Shown one piece after another: positions 1-7,021 of a stretch of 11,669 nucleotides of DNA. Below the pieces are notes generated by a model that was not told where the DNA came from, made no database searches, and was given only the letters and a program-made list of their open reading frames with translations. Source of the DNA: an uncultured Clostridia bacterium (GTDB lineage Bacteria; Bacillota; Clostridia; TANB77; CAG-508); contig CALXVF010000028.1 in NCBI GenBank assembly GCA_944391895.1, forward strand, positions 1-11,669, read 5' to 3'. The translations under genes were made by a program, and so were the position numbers. How positions within the stretch are numbered: position 1 is the stretch's first letter; each line of letters opens with the position of its first letter.

Positions 1-491
1 ATAATATCTTGGTCAAATAAATTAGTAGCATACTTAATAATATATTCATACAGATTTTGTCCATCTGTATTTTGAATATTATTTATAGTTCCCCAATATA
101 TTATTTCATTATTTTTTTTAATGAAAATAATATCTCTAGCTTTTGCTGTTGTTTTCTTTAATACATCTATAATTGTGTTTGAATTAGTTTCTTCGTCTAT
201 ATTTATTTCATAATTTGATAATTCTACAATATCTTTTACTTTAAATGTAAAATAATCAAAAATCCACATAAATACCTTATTTTGTTCTATTCTTATAGGC
301 TCTTTTGCTAAGACTTGAATAGTTGCTTCATCTGTGTAAATTTCTCCAAAAATATCTCTAAATGTAATGTCTATATCATAAACTCCACCTAAATTTGGAG
401 CTTGTAAATCTATTTCATAATATCCTGATTGTTCATTGTAAATTAATGTATAATCTTTGTCGTTAAATTTAATTGTTAGTTGATTTTCCAT
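1..491 (-). CDS. Tail-tip / baseplate protein, N-terminal part only (cut by window edge)
   Basis: ATG at 491 follows AGGAGGT with five bases spacing, nine bases after the Dit stop. The frame is open for 163 codons to the left edge and begins MENQLTIKFNDKDYTLIYNE. Residues 1 to about 65 look like a small Ig-like beta-sandwich (strands YYEIDLQAP, GVYDIDITFRD, DEATIQVLA). From about 67 a second region starts with FMWIFDYFTFKVKDI and continues through KARDIIFIKKNNEIIYWGTI and LYEYIIKYA, resembling the start of Gp37-like tail proteins or tail-associated lysins of Firmicutes siphophages. The position directly after Dit is that of the tail-tip (Tal) protein. Whether it carries a peptidoglycan-cutting domain cannot be seen. 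Confidence 0.65.
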   Translation of the reverse strand, partial: MENQLTIKFNDKDYTLIYNEQSGYYEIDLQAPNLGGVYDIDITFRDIFGEIYTDEATIQVLAKEPIRIEQNKVFMWIFDYFTFKVKDIVELSNYEINIDEETNSNTIIDVLKKTTAKARDIIFIKKNNEIIYWGTINNIQNTDGQNLYEYIIKYATNLFDQDI

Positions 492-500
492 AGATACCTC

Positions 501-1358
501 CTAAACAGATTTATATTGAGGTAATACAGTTACTTGTGCATTTAATACTTCATTATCTGCTGTAAGCCTAAGTTCACAACTTCTGTTTTTAGGGATTCTA
601 ATTACATTATCATTTGCAGGATCTATATAATCTGTTCCAAATAAACTCTCTAGTGTTCCATCTGTTTTTTGCTTCATTAAATAAAAGTCATGTTCTTTAG
701 TTCCATATAATAGTTTCTCATATTCTTGTATTTCAACTTTAATTCCAACACTTTGATATAGTTCTCCATCTATATATAACTCAATTTTTGGATTTACCAA
801 ATGACCATCCATTTGAACTAAAATTGGAGCATCTGTATGTCCTTGATTAATATATTGTAGATTTCTTGTGTCATAGTCTGTAAATCTACTATCCCACATA
901 AAATCCCATCTAATTTCATTAGTTTGAGGAGTAATTGAATATATTACAGTATTTTCCTCATACCATAATGAAAGACAGTCAAATGTGACTGTCTCTGAAA
1001 ATATTCCATTTACTTGCTTTTGAGTTTTAGTTATATTTTGAAAACTTACATCTTTAAAATACTCTTTAGTACTTCCGTCTCTATAAGGTATTTTATATCC
1101 AAATCTTAAGCTTTCTGCTCCTTCTACAAAATCTACAAAAGTTTTATAATTATCATATTCTAGAAAGTTTGCAGTTCCTATTATCTGTCCTTGTTGTATA
1201 TTTCGTAAGTTTTCTACGAATGTATTTCCTAACTGCTGATATTCAGTAGTATATCCATACCCTAATCCTTGTGGTTCAGTTAATAAAAATGCATTATATA
1301 TATCCATTAGAGAGAACTTTTGTCCTTTTTCATTTATTAAGTTAAACTCTCTTACCAT
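501..1358 (-). CDS. Distal tail protein (Dit-like)
   Basis: 285 residues from the chosen ATG at 1358 (reading VREFNLINEKGQ next). Dit proteins form the hexameric hub between tail tube and tip and anchor receptor-binding parts. The N terminus is typical: FNLINEKGQKFSLMDIYNAFLLTEPQGLGYGY, where the LTEP/QGLG turn is common in Firmicutes Dit proteins, then TANFLEYDNYKTFVDFVEG and a long beta region with YFKDVSFQNITKTQK and FSETVTFDCLSLWYEE, the usual end of the hub domain. The second half (about 150-285) is a beta-sandwich-like domain ending in RSCELRLTADNEVL. A longer start at 1382 is open but falls in the terminator and lacks a ribosome binding site. The stop TAG overlaps the ribosome binding site of the next gene. 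Confidence 0.78.
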   Translation of the reverse strand: MVREFNLINEKGQKFSLMDIYNAFLLTEPQGLGYGYTTEYQQLGNTFVENLRNIQQGQIIGTANFLEYDNYKTFVDFVEGAESLRFGYKIPYRDGSTKEYFKDVSFQNITKTQKQVNGIFSETVTFDCLSLWYEENTVIYSITPQTNEIRWDFMWDSRFTDYDTRNLQYINQGHTDAPILVQMDGHLVNPKIELYIDGELYQSVGIKVEIQEYEKLLYGTKEHDFYLMKQKTDGTLESLFGTDYIDPANDNVIRIPKNRSCELRLTADNEVLNAQVTVLPQYKSV

Positions 1359-1363
1359 TTCGT

Positions 1364-1368
1364 CCTCC
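1364..1368 (-). promoter_or_regulatory. Ribosome binding site that fixes the Dit start
   Basis: GGAGG followed by ACGAA and ATG (1356-1358) is the only good initiation signal here. The longer in-frame ATG at 1382 has no Shine-Dalgarno sequence and lies in the loop-proximal stem of the terminator hairpin. Confidence 0.75.
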
Positions 1369-1372
1369 ATAC

Positions 1373-1401
1373 AAAAAGACATCTATATAAGATGCCTTTT
1401 T
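1373..1401 (-). terminator. Intrinsic terminator after the membrane protein gene (bidirectional in form)
   Basis: On the minus strand AAAAAGGCATC pairs with GATGTCTTTTT across the loop TTATATA: 11 bp with one G-U, ending in five U. The other strand also ends in a T-run. It starts 3 bases after the membrane protein stop and ends 14 bases before the Dit start chosen here, so it isolates the membrane protein gene from the tail-tip genes. Confidence 0.75.
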
Positions 1402-1404
1402 TAC

Positions 1405-2268
1405 TTAATTAATATCTACATATTCCGCTTCTATATATGGTAAAGTTATTTCTGCTCCTAAAATACTTGTGTAAGAAACCTCTCCCATTGCTGTACCATA
1501 AATAGTTATTATATCATCTTCTAATATTCTATCACCTTCAATTATGCATCTAACATAAACAGTATCACTATAATATCCGTTTTCTTTTGTAATATTTACT
1601 CTTAGTTGTACAATATTTCCATCATATATCGTTTGTATTACTTCTCCAACTAATTTAACACGAGTTCCTATCATCTCAGCTGGATTTCTAGCTAATTGTT
1701 CATAGGTATAAGCATTACAACTGTCTTTAAATTCTTGTTTTTCTTGTTCTATTTGCTGTTGTTTTTGTTCCTCTTCCAGTCTTTCTTGTTCTTCTCTTGC
1801 CTTTTGCTCTTCTTCTTGTTGCTTTCTTTCAGCCTCTTCCTTTTCAGCTTTTTCTTGTGCTACTCTTTCTGCTTCATAGTTATTAATTTTAATTCCTTCG
1901 TTTTCTAAATAACTAGCTTCAGCAATTTCTGCATTATTCATATTATTAGCATTATCTTCATTAGAAAATAACCAAATAGTTAAGTCCACATCTTTATTTT
2001 GCTCTTTTCGCTCTTTATAGATTTCCTCTATTTCATCATCTGAAATATTTTTATTAGCAATTAGTATTTTTTCTGTTTTCTTCTTTCCACCATCTTCAAA
2101 AATATTCCTTACAACTATATAGGAAATATCTTCTTGTTGCATTTCATTAGAAGATACTGGCATATCGCCTACGTTTTTGTTTTCTTCAAATACAATAACT
2201 AAAATAATAGCAATAATCAATGCAATAATTACCCAGAAGTACCATTTTTTCAAAATGTCTTTATTCAT
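1405..2268 (-). CDS. Membrane-anchored coiled-coil protein with OB-fold-like domain (TcdC / 'toxin regulator' architecture), probable moron
   Basis: 287 residues. Lys residues (K3, K7, K8) precede a single membrane helix at about 10-27 (FWVIIALIIAIILVIVF), with no lipobox, so the body should be outside the membrane. Residues 47-105 form a small alpha/beta unit with a strand DLTIWLFS. Residues 131-180 are an extreme Glu/Gln/Lys coiled coil. Residues 183-287 look like a beta-rich OB-fold: TYEQLARNPAEMIGTRVKL, VRCIIEGDRILEDDIITIYG, SYTSILGAEITLP. This order of anchor, coiled coil and OB-fold is that of TcdC and related clostridial 'toxin regulator' proteins (recognition from memory, no search). 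It interrupts the usual tape measure-Dit order and has its own promoter and terminator, so it is probably not a virion protein. A regulatory, host-surface or superinfection-exclusion role is conjecture. AGGAGG lies ten bases before ATG 2268. Confidence 0.8.
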   Translation of the reverse strand: MNKDILKKWYFWVIIALIIAIILVIVFEENKNVGDMPVSSNEMQQEDISYIVVRNIFEDGGKKKTEKILIANKNISDDEIEEIYKERKEQNKDVDLTIWLFSNEDNANNMNNAEIAEASYLENEGIKINNYEAERVAQEKAEKEEAERKQQEEEQKAREEQERLEEEQKQQQIEQEKQEFKDSCNAYTYEQLARNPAEMIGTRVKLVGEVIQTIYDGNIVQLRVNITKENGYYSDTVYVRCIIEGDRILEDDIITIYGTAMGEVSYTSILGAEITLPYIEAEYVDIN

Positions 2269-2292
2269 TTATATCCATCCTCCTTTAAATGG

Positions 2293-2321
2293 AGTATATA
2301 TTACTTGTCAAATAATGTCAA
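2293..2321 (-). promoter_or_regulatory. Near-consensus sigma-A promoter of the membrane protein gene
   Basis: The -35 box TTGACA (2316-2321, 6/6) and the -10 box TATACT (2293-2298, 5/6) are separated by exactly 17 bases. Transcription should start near 2286, leaving a leader of about 18 bases with AGGAGG at 2279-2284. The -35 box contains the tape measure stop codon TGA (2318-2320), so the promoter is set exactly at the gene border. No operator-like palindrome was seen, which suggests constitutive use by host RNA polymerase. Confidence 0.8.
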
Positions 2322-5300
2322 TATTGAGAACCAAATTTTCTATTTATGTAATTAAAGCAAGCTTCAAGTTGTTCCTGATTTAATTGTTGCACATTAAATG
2401 TAATTTGTGGTGTAGTAAATATATTTCTAGTCTTATCTAAAACATTTCCACTAAAATTACCTAAATTTAATTTAGAACCTTTAATCGCATTAAATCTACT
2501 AAGAATAGAGTTTGACACATTCTCTATTTGCTTATACAATTTTGTTTCTTCATCTTCTAATCCTAGTTCTGCACCTTGCATTAAGTAACTAAATATTTTT
2601 CTTGTTTCTTTCGATGGAGAATGCTCATCAAATGCTTTTCTAAGTCTACTTAATATACCATTTGCAATACTTTTTGCTTTAGCAAATAATGAAGGCTCTG
2701 ATTTTTCCATTTCATCCAACATAGGAGACATCGCATTCTTCATTGCTTTTCTAGTATCATTTGGCATACTATCGTATGATTCTATAATTGTATCTACAAT
2801 ATCTTTTGTTTTATCATCAAGTTGTCCACCATATAATTCGGTTTGTGAAACTAAACCTAACCAAACGCCTAATTGTTCCTCTTGTTCATCAGTCATATCT
2901 TTAGTCATTTGTTTCCAAATTTCTCGCATTTGATAATTATGTTCGTTTGCCTCCCTTGACCTCATTCTCATTCTCGTACCTTCATCATACAATGAATTAT
3001 TTTCTATTCTATCTAATTCTTCATTATGTCTATTTTCTTCTTCTTCTAATTGACTATTATACTCTTGTAATTTTACGTAAAAACCATCATTTTGAGCAGA
3101 CCTTTCTAAGTAGCCATTTGAATAAATTTGACTAACTTTTGCTACCTCGTTGTTTGCAGCATCTATCTTCTTTTGTTGTTGTTCCATTATCGCATTATAT
3201 TCTTTTTGATATTCTTCTGTTCTTCTAGATTCTTCTGTTGAATATCTTTGATTTAATAATGCAATTTGCTCTGTTGTTCCACTTTGAATTATCTCGATTG
3301 TCTTATTTTTTTGGTCCTCTGCGGTTTTTATCCATTCTTGAGCCTGAACCTTATATTCTTCTAAACTTCCGCTAAAATTTTCTGAATTTGTTTGAGCCTG
3401 TTGAGTTATTGCAGTTGCTATTTGTTGTTGTATTTCTATTTCTCTTTGATTTAATTCCCTTAATTTTTTAAAATATTCATCTAATTGTGTTATTTCTTCT
3501 TGAGTATAGTTTCTTCTTTCATCTGAGGCAGTCTTACATATTTTTGTAATACCATCTTGAACACTTTTCATTTCTTCTTCTAATTTTTTCTGTTCCTCTG
3601 ATGAAACAAATAGCTCTGTATTAAATTCATCTAAGTGTGATTGTGCACTATCAATTCCTGTAATAAAATCATTTGCACTATTTCCCATATTGCCAAAAGC
3701 TTCTTTAGTATCCTTTTCTGCATTTTTCATTGCTATTGTTATCCCCGCAATTGCGACTGTTATAGCCGTAACTGCAATTCCAACAGGACTAGTTAATCCA
3801 GTAAATACTTTTGCTAGATTTTGTGTTGCTGTTGATGCTTTATTAAATGAATCTGTACTTGTTTTTCCAACTAATGCTAAAGCTTGACTAAAAGTTCCTA
3901 CTCCTTTTATAACTGTACCTATTCCACTAGATAATTTAGAAAGTATTTTTATTGCAGGTCCAATAGCTGCAACCAAAGCAGCTGTTTTTATAATGTTTAA
4001 TTGCTCTTCTTCTGATAAATTTGAAAAATCATCTACTAAGCCTTGAATCCATTTTGCTAATCTCTTTATTTCTGGTGCTAATGCTTTTTGTATTGCAATT
4101 CCTGCTGTTTCAAAACTTCCACTTAAACTTTCTAATGCTCCTTGAGTATTATCTAGCATTGTATCAGCCATGTCAGAAGCTGCACCATCACAATTTTCAA
4201 ATTCTTTAGTCATATCTTTTAAATCATCTGAGCCTCTATTTATTAAAGCAACCATTCCAGATAAAGATTCAGTTCCAAACAAAGTTGTAAGTGCATTTTG
4301 TTCTTGCTCATCTGTTAAATCTTTAGTAGCATCTTGTAACATTGCAATAATTTCTGTTAGAGATTTCATTTTTCCTTCATTGTCATAGAAACTTATTCCT
4401 AACTCTTCCATTACTGAAATCATTTTGTCTGTCGGCTTGGTTAATCTAGTTAAAGCTCCTCTTAATGTAGTTCCTGCTTGCTCTCCTTTAATTCCTGCAT
4501 CTGACATAATTCCTATTGCTGCCGCTACTTCTTCTATTTTTAGTCCCATCGTATTTGCAACAGGTGCTATATATTTCATAGCATTTCCCATGTCTTCTGT
4601 CTGAGCATTAGTTCTAGCAGCCGCTTCTGCAAAAACATCAGCAACATGAGCACTACCACTTGCGTCTAGTCCAAAACCTCTTATTGCACTTGCTGCTATT
4701 TCAGAGCTTGTTGCTAAATCTGCACCACTTGATGCTGCCAAGTCTAGAAGGCCTGGCATTGCTTCCATTATTTCTTGAGTATTAAAACCTGCACTTGCTA
4801 AGTTCTCCATACCTTCAGCAACTTCACTTGCACTAAAACTTGTTTCAGCACCCAAATCCATGGCTTGTTGAGTTAATTGTTCTAGTTCATCTCCTGTTGC
4901 TCCTGCAATAGCTTGTACTCTACTCATTTGTGCCTCAAAATCATTTCCAGTTGTTACAGCTGCTGTTCCTATTGCTAAAACTGGCAATGTTAATGTAGTT
5001 GTTAATGTACTACCTAAAGTATCTAGCTTACCTGATACACTTTTTACTTTATTCCCAAACTCTTCTATACTTTTGCCTGCTGTAGTCCATTTGCTAGCTT
5101 GTACCTGTAAATCTTTTAATTTATTTTCTGTACTTATTATTTCTCTTTGTAATGCTCTATAATTTTCTGGAGAAATTTTATTTGCCGAAGCATTTGCTTC
5201 ATCTTGTATTTTCTTTAACTCTTCTAATTTTTGTGTTGTTTGCTCTATATTTTCAGCTAGTACTTGTTGCTTTTGTGATACTAATTCAGTATTCGTAGGG

Positions 5301-5440
5301 TCTAGCTTTAGTAAAGAGTTAATTCCTCTTAGCTCTTTACTAAGGCTAGAAGTGGCAGAATTAACTTTTTTTAAAGCATTTTGTAATCCTGAGGTATCCC
5401 CTCCAATTTCGACAATTATTCCTTTTACAGTTCCTGCCAT
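2318..5440 (-). CDS. Tape measure protein
   Basis: 1040 residues, TP901-type tape measure, which sets tail length and is ejected with DNA. The N terminus MAGTVKGIIVEIGGDTSGLQ followed by helices with LLKLDPTNTELVSQKQQVL is standard. The conserved PhageMin_Tail core is at about 165-400, with FEAQMSRVQAIAGATGDEL, DLAASSGADLATSSEIAA and MSDAGIKGEQAGTTLRGALT. Hydrophobic segments suited to membrane insertion lie at about 148-165, 485-527 and 553-571. Residues 575-830 are mainly coiled coil. A C-terminal HSPS motif (940-943), common in Firmicutes tape measures, is present. At about 0.15 nm per residue the tail should be near 155 nm (inference). Start ATG 5440 follows AAGGAGG. No lytic transglycosylase or peptidase domain was recognised. 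The TGA stop lies inside the -35 box of the next gene's promoter. Confidence 0.95.
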   Translation of the reverse strand: MAGTVKGIIVEIGGDTSGLQNALKKVNSATSSLSKELRGINSLLKLDPTNTELVSQKQQVLAENIEQTTQKLEELKKIQDEANASANKISPENYRALQREIISTENKLKDLQVQASKWTTAGKSIEEFGNKVKSVSGKLDTLGSTLTTTLTLPVLAIGTAAVTTGNDFEAQMSRVQAIAGATGDELEQLTQQAMDLGAETSFSASEVAEGMENLASAGFNTQEIMEAMPGLLDLAASSGADLATSSEIAASAIRGFGLDASGSAHVADVFAEAAARTNAQTEDMGNAMKYIAPVANTMGLKIEEVAAAIGIMSDAGIKGEQAGTTLRGALTRLTKPTDKMISVMEELGISFYDNEGKMKSLTEIIAMLQDATKDLTDEQEQNALTTLFGTESLSGMVALINRGSDDLKDMTKEFENCDGAASDMADTMLDNTQGALESLSGSFETAGIAIQKALAPEIKRLAKWIQGLVDDFSNLSEEEQLNIIKTAALVAAIGPAIKILSKLSSGIGTVIKGVGTFSQALALVGKTSTDSFNKASTATQNLAKVFTGLTSPVGIAVTAITVAIAGITIAMKNAEKDTKEAFGNMGNSANDFITGIDSAQSHLDEFNTELFVSSEEQKKLEEEMKSVQDGITKICKTASDERRNYTQEEITQLDEYFKKLRELNQREIEIQQQIATAITQQAQTNSENFSGSLEEYKVQAQEWIKTAEDQKNKTIEIIQSGTTEQIALLNQRYSTEESRRTEEYQKEYNAIMEQQQKKIDAANNEVAKVSQIYSNGYLERSAQNDGFYVKLQEYNSQLEEEENRHNEELDRIENNSLYDEGTRMRMRSREANEHNYQMREIWKQMTKDMTDEQEEQLGVWLGLVSQTELYGGQLDDKTKDIVDTIIESYDSMPNDTRKAMKNAMSPMLDEMEKSEPSLFAKAKSIANGILSRLRKAFDEHSPSKETRKIFSYLMQGAELGLEDEETKLYKQIENVSNSILSRFNAIKGSKLNLGNFSGNVLDKTRNIFTTPQITFNVQQLNQEQLEACFNYINRKFGSQY

Positions 5441-5450
5441 ATTTCCTCCT

Positions 5451-5483
5451 TAAAATACAAATAAGAGGCTATTTGCCTCTTAT
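5451..5483 (-). terminator. Hairpin between chaperone and tape measure genes, probable partial terminator
   Basis: On the minus strand ATAAGAGGC pairs perfectly with GCCTCTTAT across the loop AAATA (9 bp, 5461-5483). It is followed by TTGTATTTTA, a broken U-tract. It contains the chaperone stop codon and ends about 20 bases before the tape measure ATG. It should lower transcription of the tape measure gene relative to the major tail gene, which fits the few copies per virion. Confidence 0.55.
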
Positions 5484-5728
5484 GCTAAAAGTCTATCTAT
5501 ATCAGCTTGTGTAGCTTTTCTTTCTTTTTTATTCTTAGGTTTGCTTAAACAAATAAAAATCTTAAGTACATCTATATATGATAAATACTTCAAATCTTCT
5601 AACCTTAAACCTAATCTAATACAAGCTAAGTAAAAATCGTGCTCTGGAAAAATAGATTCCTCACTATCTCCATTGATTTTACTTAGTTCTTCAACTACTT
5701 GCTCGTCAACAAAAGTGGTCGACGGCAA
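5480..5728 (-). CDS. Tail assembly chaperone extension (gpT-like part of gpGT)
   Basis: 82 codons from a TTG at 5728, of which about 76 would form the C-terminal part of a frameshifted gpGT protein that links chaperone to tape measure and tail tube subunits. The recognisable core is HDFYLACIRLGLRLEDLKY followed by LSYIDVLKIFICLSK, the helical pattern of the second chaperone frame in Firmicutes siphophages. The C terminus is basic, ending in TQADIDRLLA. There is no ATG; a TTG with GAGG nine bases upstream could allow independent initiation, so separate translation is an alternative to frameshifting. It lies 39 bases before the tape measure start, and its stop codon is inside a strong hairpin. 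Confidence 0.75.
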   Translation of the reverse strand: MPSTTFVDEQVVEELSKINGDSEESIFPEHDFYLACIRLGLRLEDLKYLSYIDVLKIFICLSKPKNKKERKATQADIDRLLA

Positions 5729-6098
5729 ATTCCGTTACCTCAACAATCCACGAATCATTCGTTCTTAAATTCTTTATACTTTTCAACCATTCTTTATATT
5801 CAGGTATATTATTGTTGGCTTCATATATTAGGATGTAAGCTAATCTAGTACTTGCTAGAACATACTCGTCTAGGTTTTGCCTCATATCTCGTGAAAGCAA
5901 TATTTCTAATTGTGCATCAGTTAAATCTGGATTTTCTTTTTTATACTTATCTGCTAATACTACTTGTGTCGTCACAAATTTTTGTAGTATATCTAAATCT
6001 TGAAAAACACCTCTTTTAAATATTCTTTCATAATCAAAATACGTTAGAGCATTAGCTTCTATATCATACTTAGTTCCGTCAATTTCAATTTGCTTCAT
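5706..6098 (-). CDS. Tail assembly chaperone, short form (gpG-like)
   Basis: 130 residues. Short chaperones of this type coat the tape measure protein before the tube forms and are absent from the virion. The sequence starts MKQIEIDGTKYDIEANALTYFDYERIF, the common N-terminal pattern (short beta unit, then a helix around YFDYERIFKRG). The rest is helical, and the end is EVTEFAVDHFC. Start ATG 6098 follows GGAGG nine bases downstream of the major tail stop. Its last 23 bases overlap the next frame, which is one base ahead (+1), giving the classic G/GT layout before the tape measure gene. The last 24 bases are clearly more GC-rich than the surroundings, as if constrained at nucleotide level. Confidence 0.85.
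   Translation of the reverse strand: MKQIEIDGTKYDIEANALTYFDYERIFKRGVFQDLDILQKFVTTQVVLADKYKKENPDLTDAQLEILLSRDMRQNLDEYVLASTRLAYILIYEANNNIPEYKEWLKSIKNLRTNDSWIVEVTEFAVDHFC
5709..5714 (-). other. Candidate +1 ribosomal frameshift site TTTTGT
   Basis: The two chaperone frames differ by +1 (equivalently -2). A stop TAA in the downstream frame at 5735-5737 and the TGA of the upstream frame at 5706-5708 confine any shift to about 26 bases. Within them CAC TTT TGT TGA contains four T in a row, so tRNA-Phe on UUU can move one base forward and re-pair perfectly with UUU, after which GTT GAC GAG continues the second frame. The product would be about 205 residues, joining ...VDHF to VDEQVVEEL. No -1 or -2 slip site is convincing here. 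Confidence 0.45.
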
Positions 6099-6107
6099 TT
6101 AAACCTC

Positions 6108-6689
6108 CTACACACTAGCTTGTGCATCTTTTTCATAAACTTTTGTGAAGAATGTATTATAAACATCCTCATTTGTGTCATTTGGCTCAATAACAGCCTT
6201 AATAACATGGTCTGTTGCTCTTGGAGACATTGTAATTTCAATTGTGTCTGTTTGTGGCTCTTTTGTATCCTCAATTGTGTTCATCTCAGAACTTGGTCTT
6301 GTTGCTGTACAATCATAATATACGAATCTTCTCTTCTTTACGTCTCCTTCTATTTCTCCCATTAATGCAAATCTAGCATTTACATCATCAGAGCTTTCAA
6401 ACAATGCTCCATTTGTATCTTCTTGCTGTCCTAATATCTCTTTTAAGAACTCTTTTACTGCCATTGCAAGCTCCAATTCTCCTGTATAGCCATTATTTGA
6501 AACAGCTACATAATATTGAATATTGTCCGCATAAAATGGTGTTGTTTCTCCTTCTGGGTCTGCAGATAATGCTACTGCTCCAGGCATTGCAAAAGGAGTT
6601 CCGTATGTTATTTCTCCATCTTGCTCTGTAATTTTTGCAACATGTACATTGCTTAAACCAAATTTAACTTTATTATTTGTATCTGGCAT
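6108..6689 (-). CDS. Major tail protein, phi13 type
   Basis: 193 residues; polymerises into the tail tube around the tape measure. It matches the phi13-type major tail family of Firmicutes phages: NKVKFGLSNVHVAKI at the N terminus, TYGTPFAMPGAVALSADPEG (about 29-48), the hallmark PFYADNIQYYVAVSNNGYTG (about 52-71) and LELAMAVKEFLKEILG, then a long strand region with FALMGEIEGDVKKRRFVYYD. No extra C-terminal Ig-like domain is present, so the tail surface should be smooth. Start ATG 6689 follows AAAGGAAG. It lies between the terminator and chaperone genes, as expected. Confidence 0.92.
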   Translation of the reverse strand: MPDTNNKVKFGLSNVHVAKITEQDGEITYGTPFAMPGAVALSADPEGETTPFYADNIQYYVAVSNNGYTGELELAMAVKEFLKEILGQQEDTNGALFESSDDVNARFALMGEIEGDVKKRRFVYYDCTATRPSSEMNTIEDTKEPQTDTIEITMSPRATDHVIKAVIEPNDTNEDVYNTFFTKVYEKDAQASV

Positions 6690-6709
6690 TTTATTTACTT
6701 CCTTTCTCT

Positions 6710-7021
6710 TTAAATTTCAAAAAAATAACTTATTTGCCAGACTTTTTCGTCTTCCAAATAAGTATCCTCTGTTCTGTTCCAAGCTATATCGCCTAGAATT
6801 TCATTTTCAATTTTGTTTTGCTCTTCTATGTTTTTGGTTATATAAGTGTAATCTAATTGTATAGGCATATCTTTGCTATAAACTTTATTATCTGCAAAGA
6901 AATTATTGGTTTCTGTTGTGATTGCTACTAAATGTGGAGGCTCTGTTGCTTTTTCAAATTTGCCAAAAGCATATTTAAAACCTGCTTTTTCGCATCTTTT
7001 TTTTAGTTCTTCTAATGTCAT
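6710..7021 (-). CDS. Probable tail terminator / tail completion protein
   Basis: 103 residues. It resembles small proteins found in Firmicutes siphophages between the gp10-like protein and the major tail protein, where the tail terminator belongs. Visible pattern: AGFKYAFGKFEKATEPPHLVAI (about 13-34), with the Pro-Pro turn before a strand, then ADNKVYSKDMPIQLDYTYI, a helix EEQNKIENEIL and a closing strand KVWQISYFFEI. This alpha/beta layout fits tail terminators, which cap the tail tube and bind the head. The start overlaps the preceding stop by four bases (ATGA). The function is inferred from position and pattern, not from a catalytic motif; 'minor capsid protein' is a label sometimes used for the same family. 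Confidence 0.6.
   Translation of the reverse strand: MTLEELKKRCEKAGFKYAFGKFEKATEPPHLVAITTETNNFFADNKVYSKDMPIQLDYTYITKNIEEQNKIENEILGDIAWNRTEDTYLEDEKVWQISYFFEI

Noticed and set aside
1696..1908. Plus-strand open frame rich in Phe and Leu, looking like a membrane protein
   Set aside because: It is the antisense of the Glu/Lys/Gln coiled-coil codons (GAA/AAG/CAA read backwards as TTC/CTT/TTG), a composition artefact.
2261..2278. ATGGATATAAATGAATAA, a five-codon frame overlapping the start of the membrane protein gene
   Set aside because: Its ATG directly abuts the AGGAGG with no spacer, so it should not be initiated; the ATG at 2268 has usable spacing.
5480..5728. Second chaperone frame considered as a broken or degraded gene
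   Set aside because: It keeps the conserved gpT-like helical pattern and proper position, and the overlap with the first frame matches the known programmed-frameshift arrangement.
6103..6125. Short inverted repeat CACA/TGTG at the end of the major tail gene, considered as a terminator
   Set aside because: Only four base pairs can form and no U-tract follows; it is within coding sequence.
6090..6365. Plus-strand open frame of 91 codons opposite the major tail gene
   Set aside because: Shadow of the major tail protein frame; Cys/Trp/Leu-rich low-quality composition and no initiation signal.
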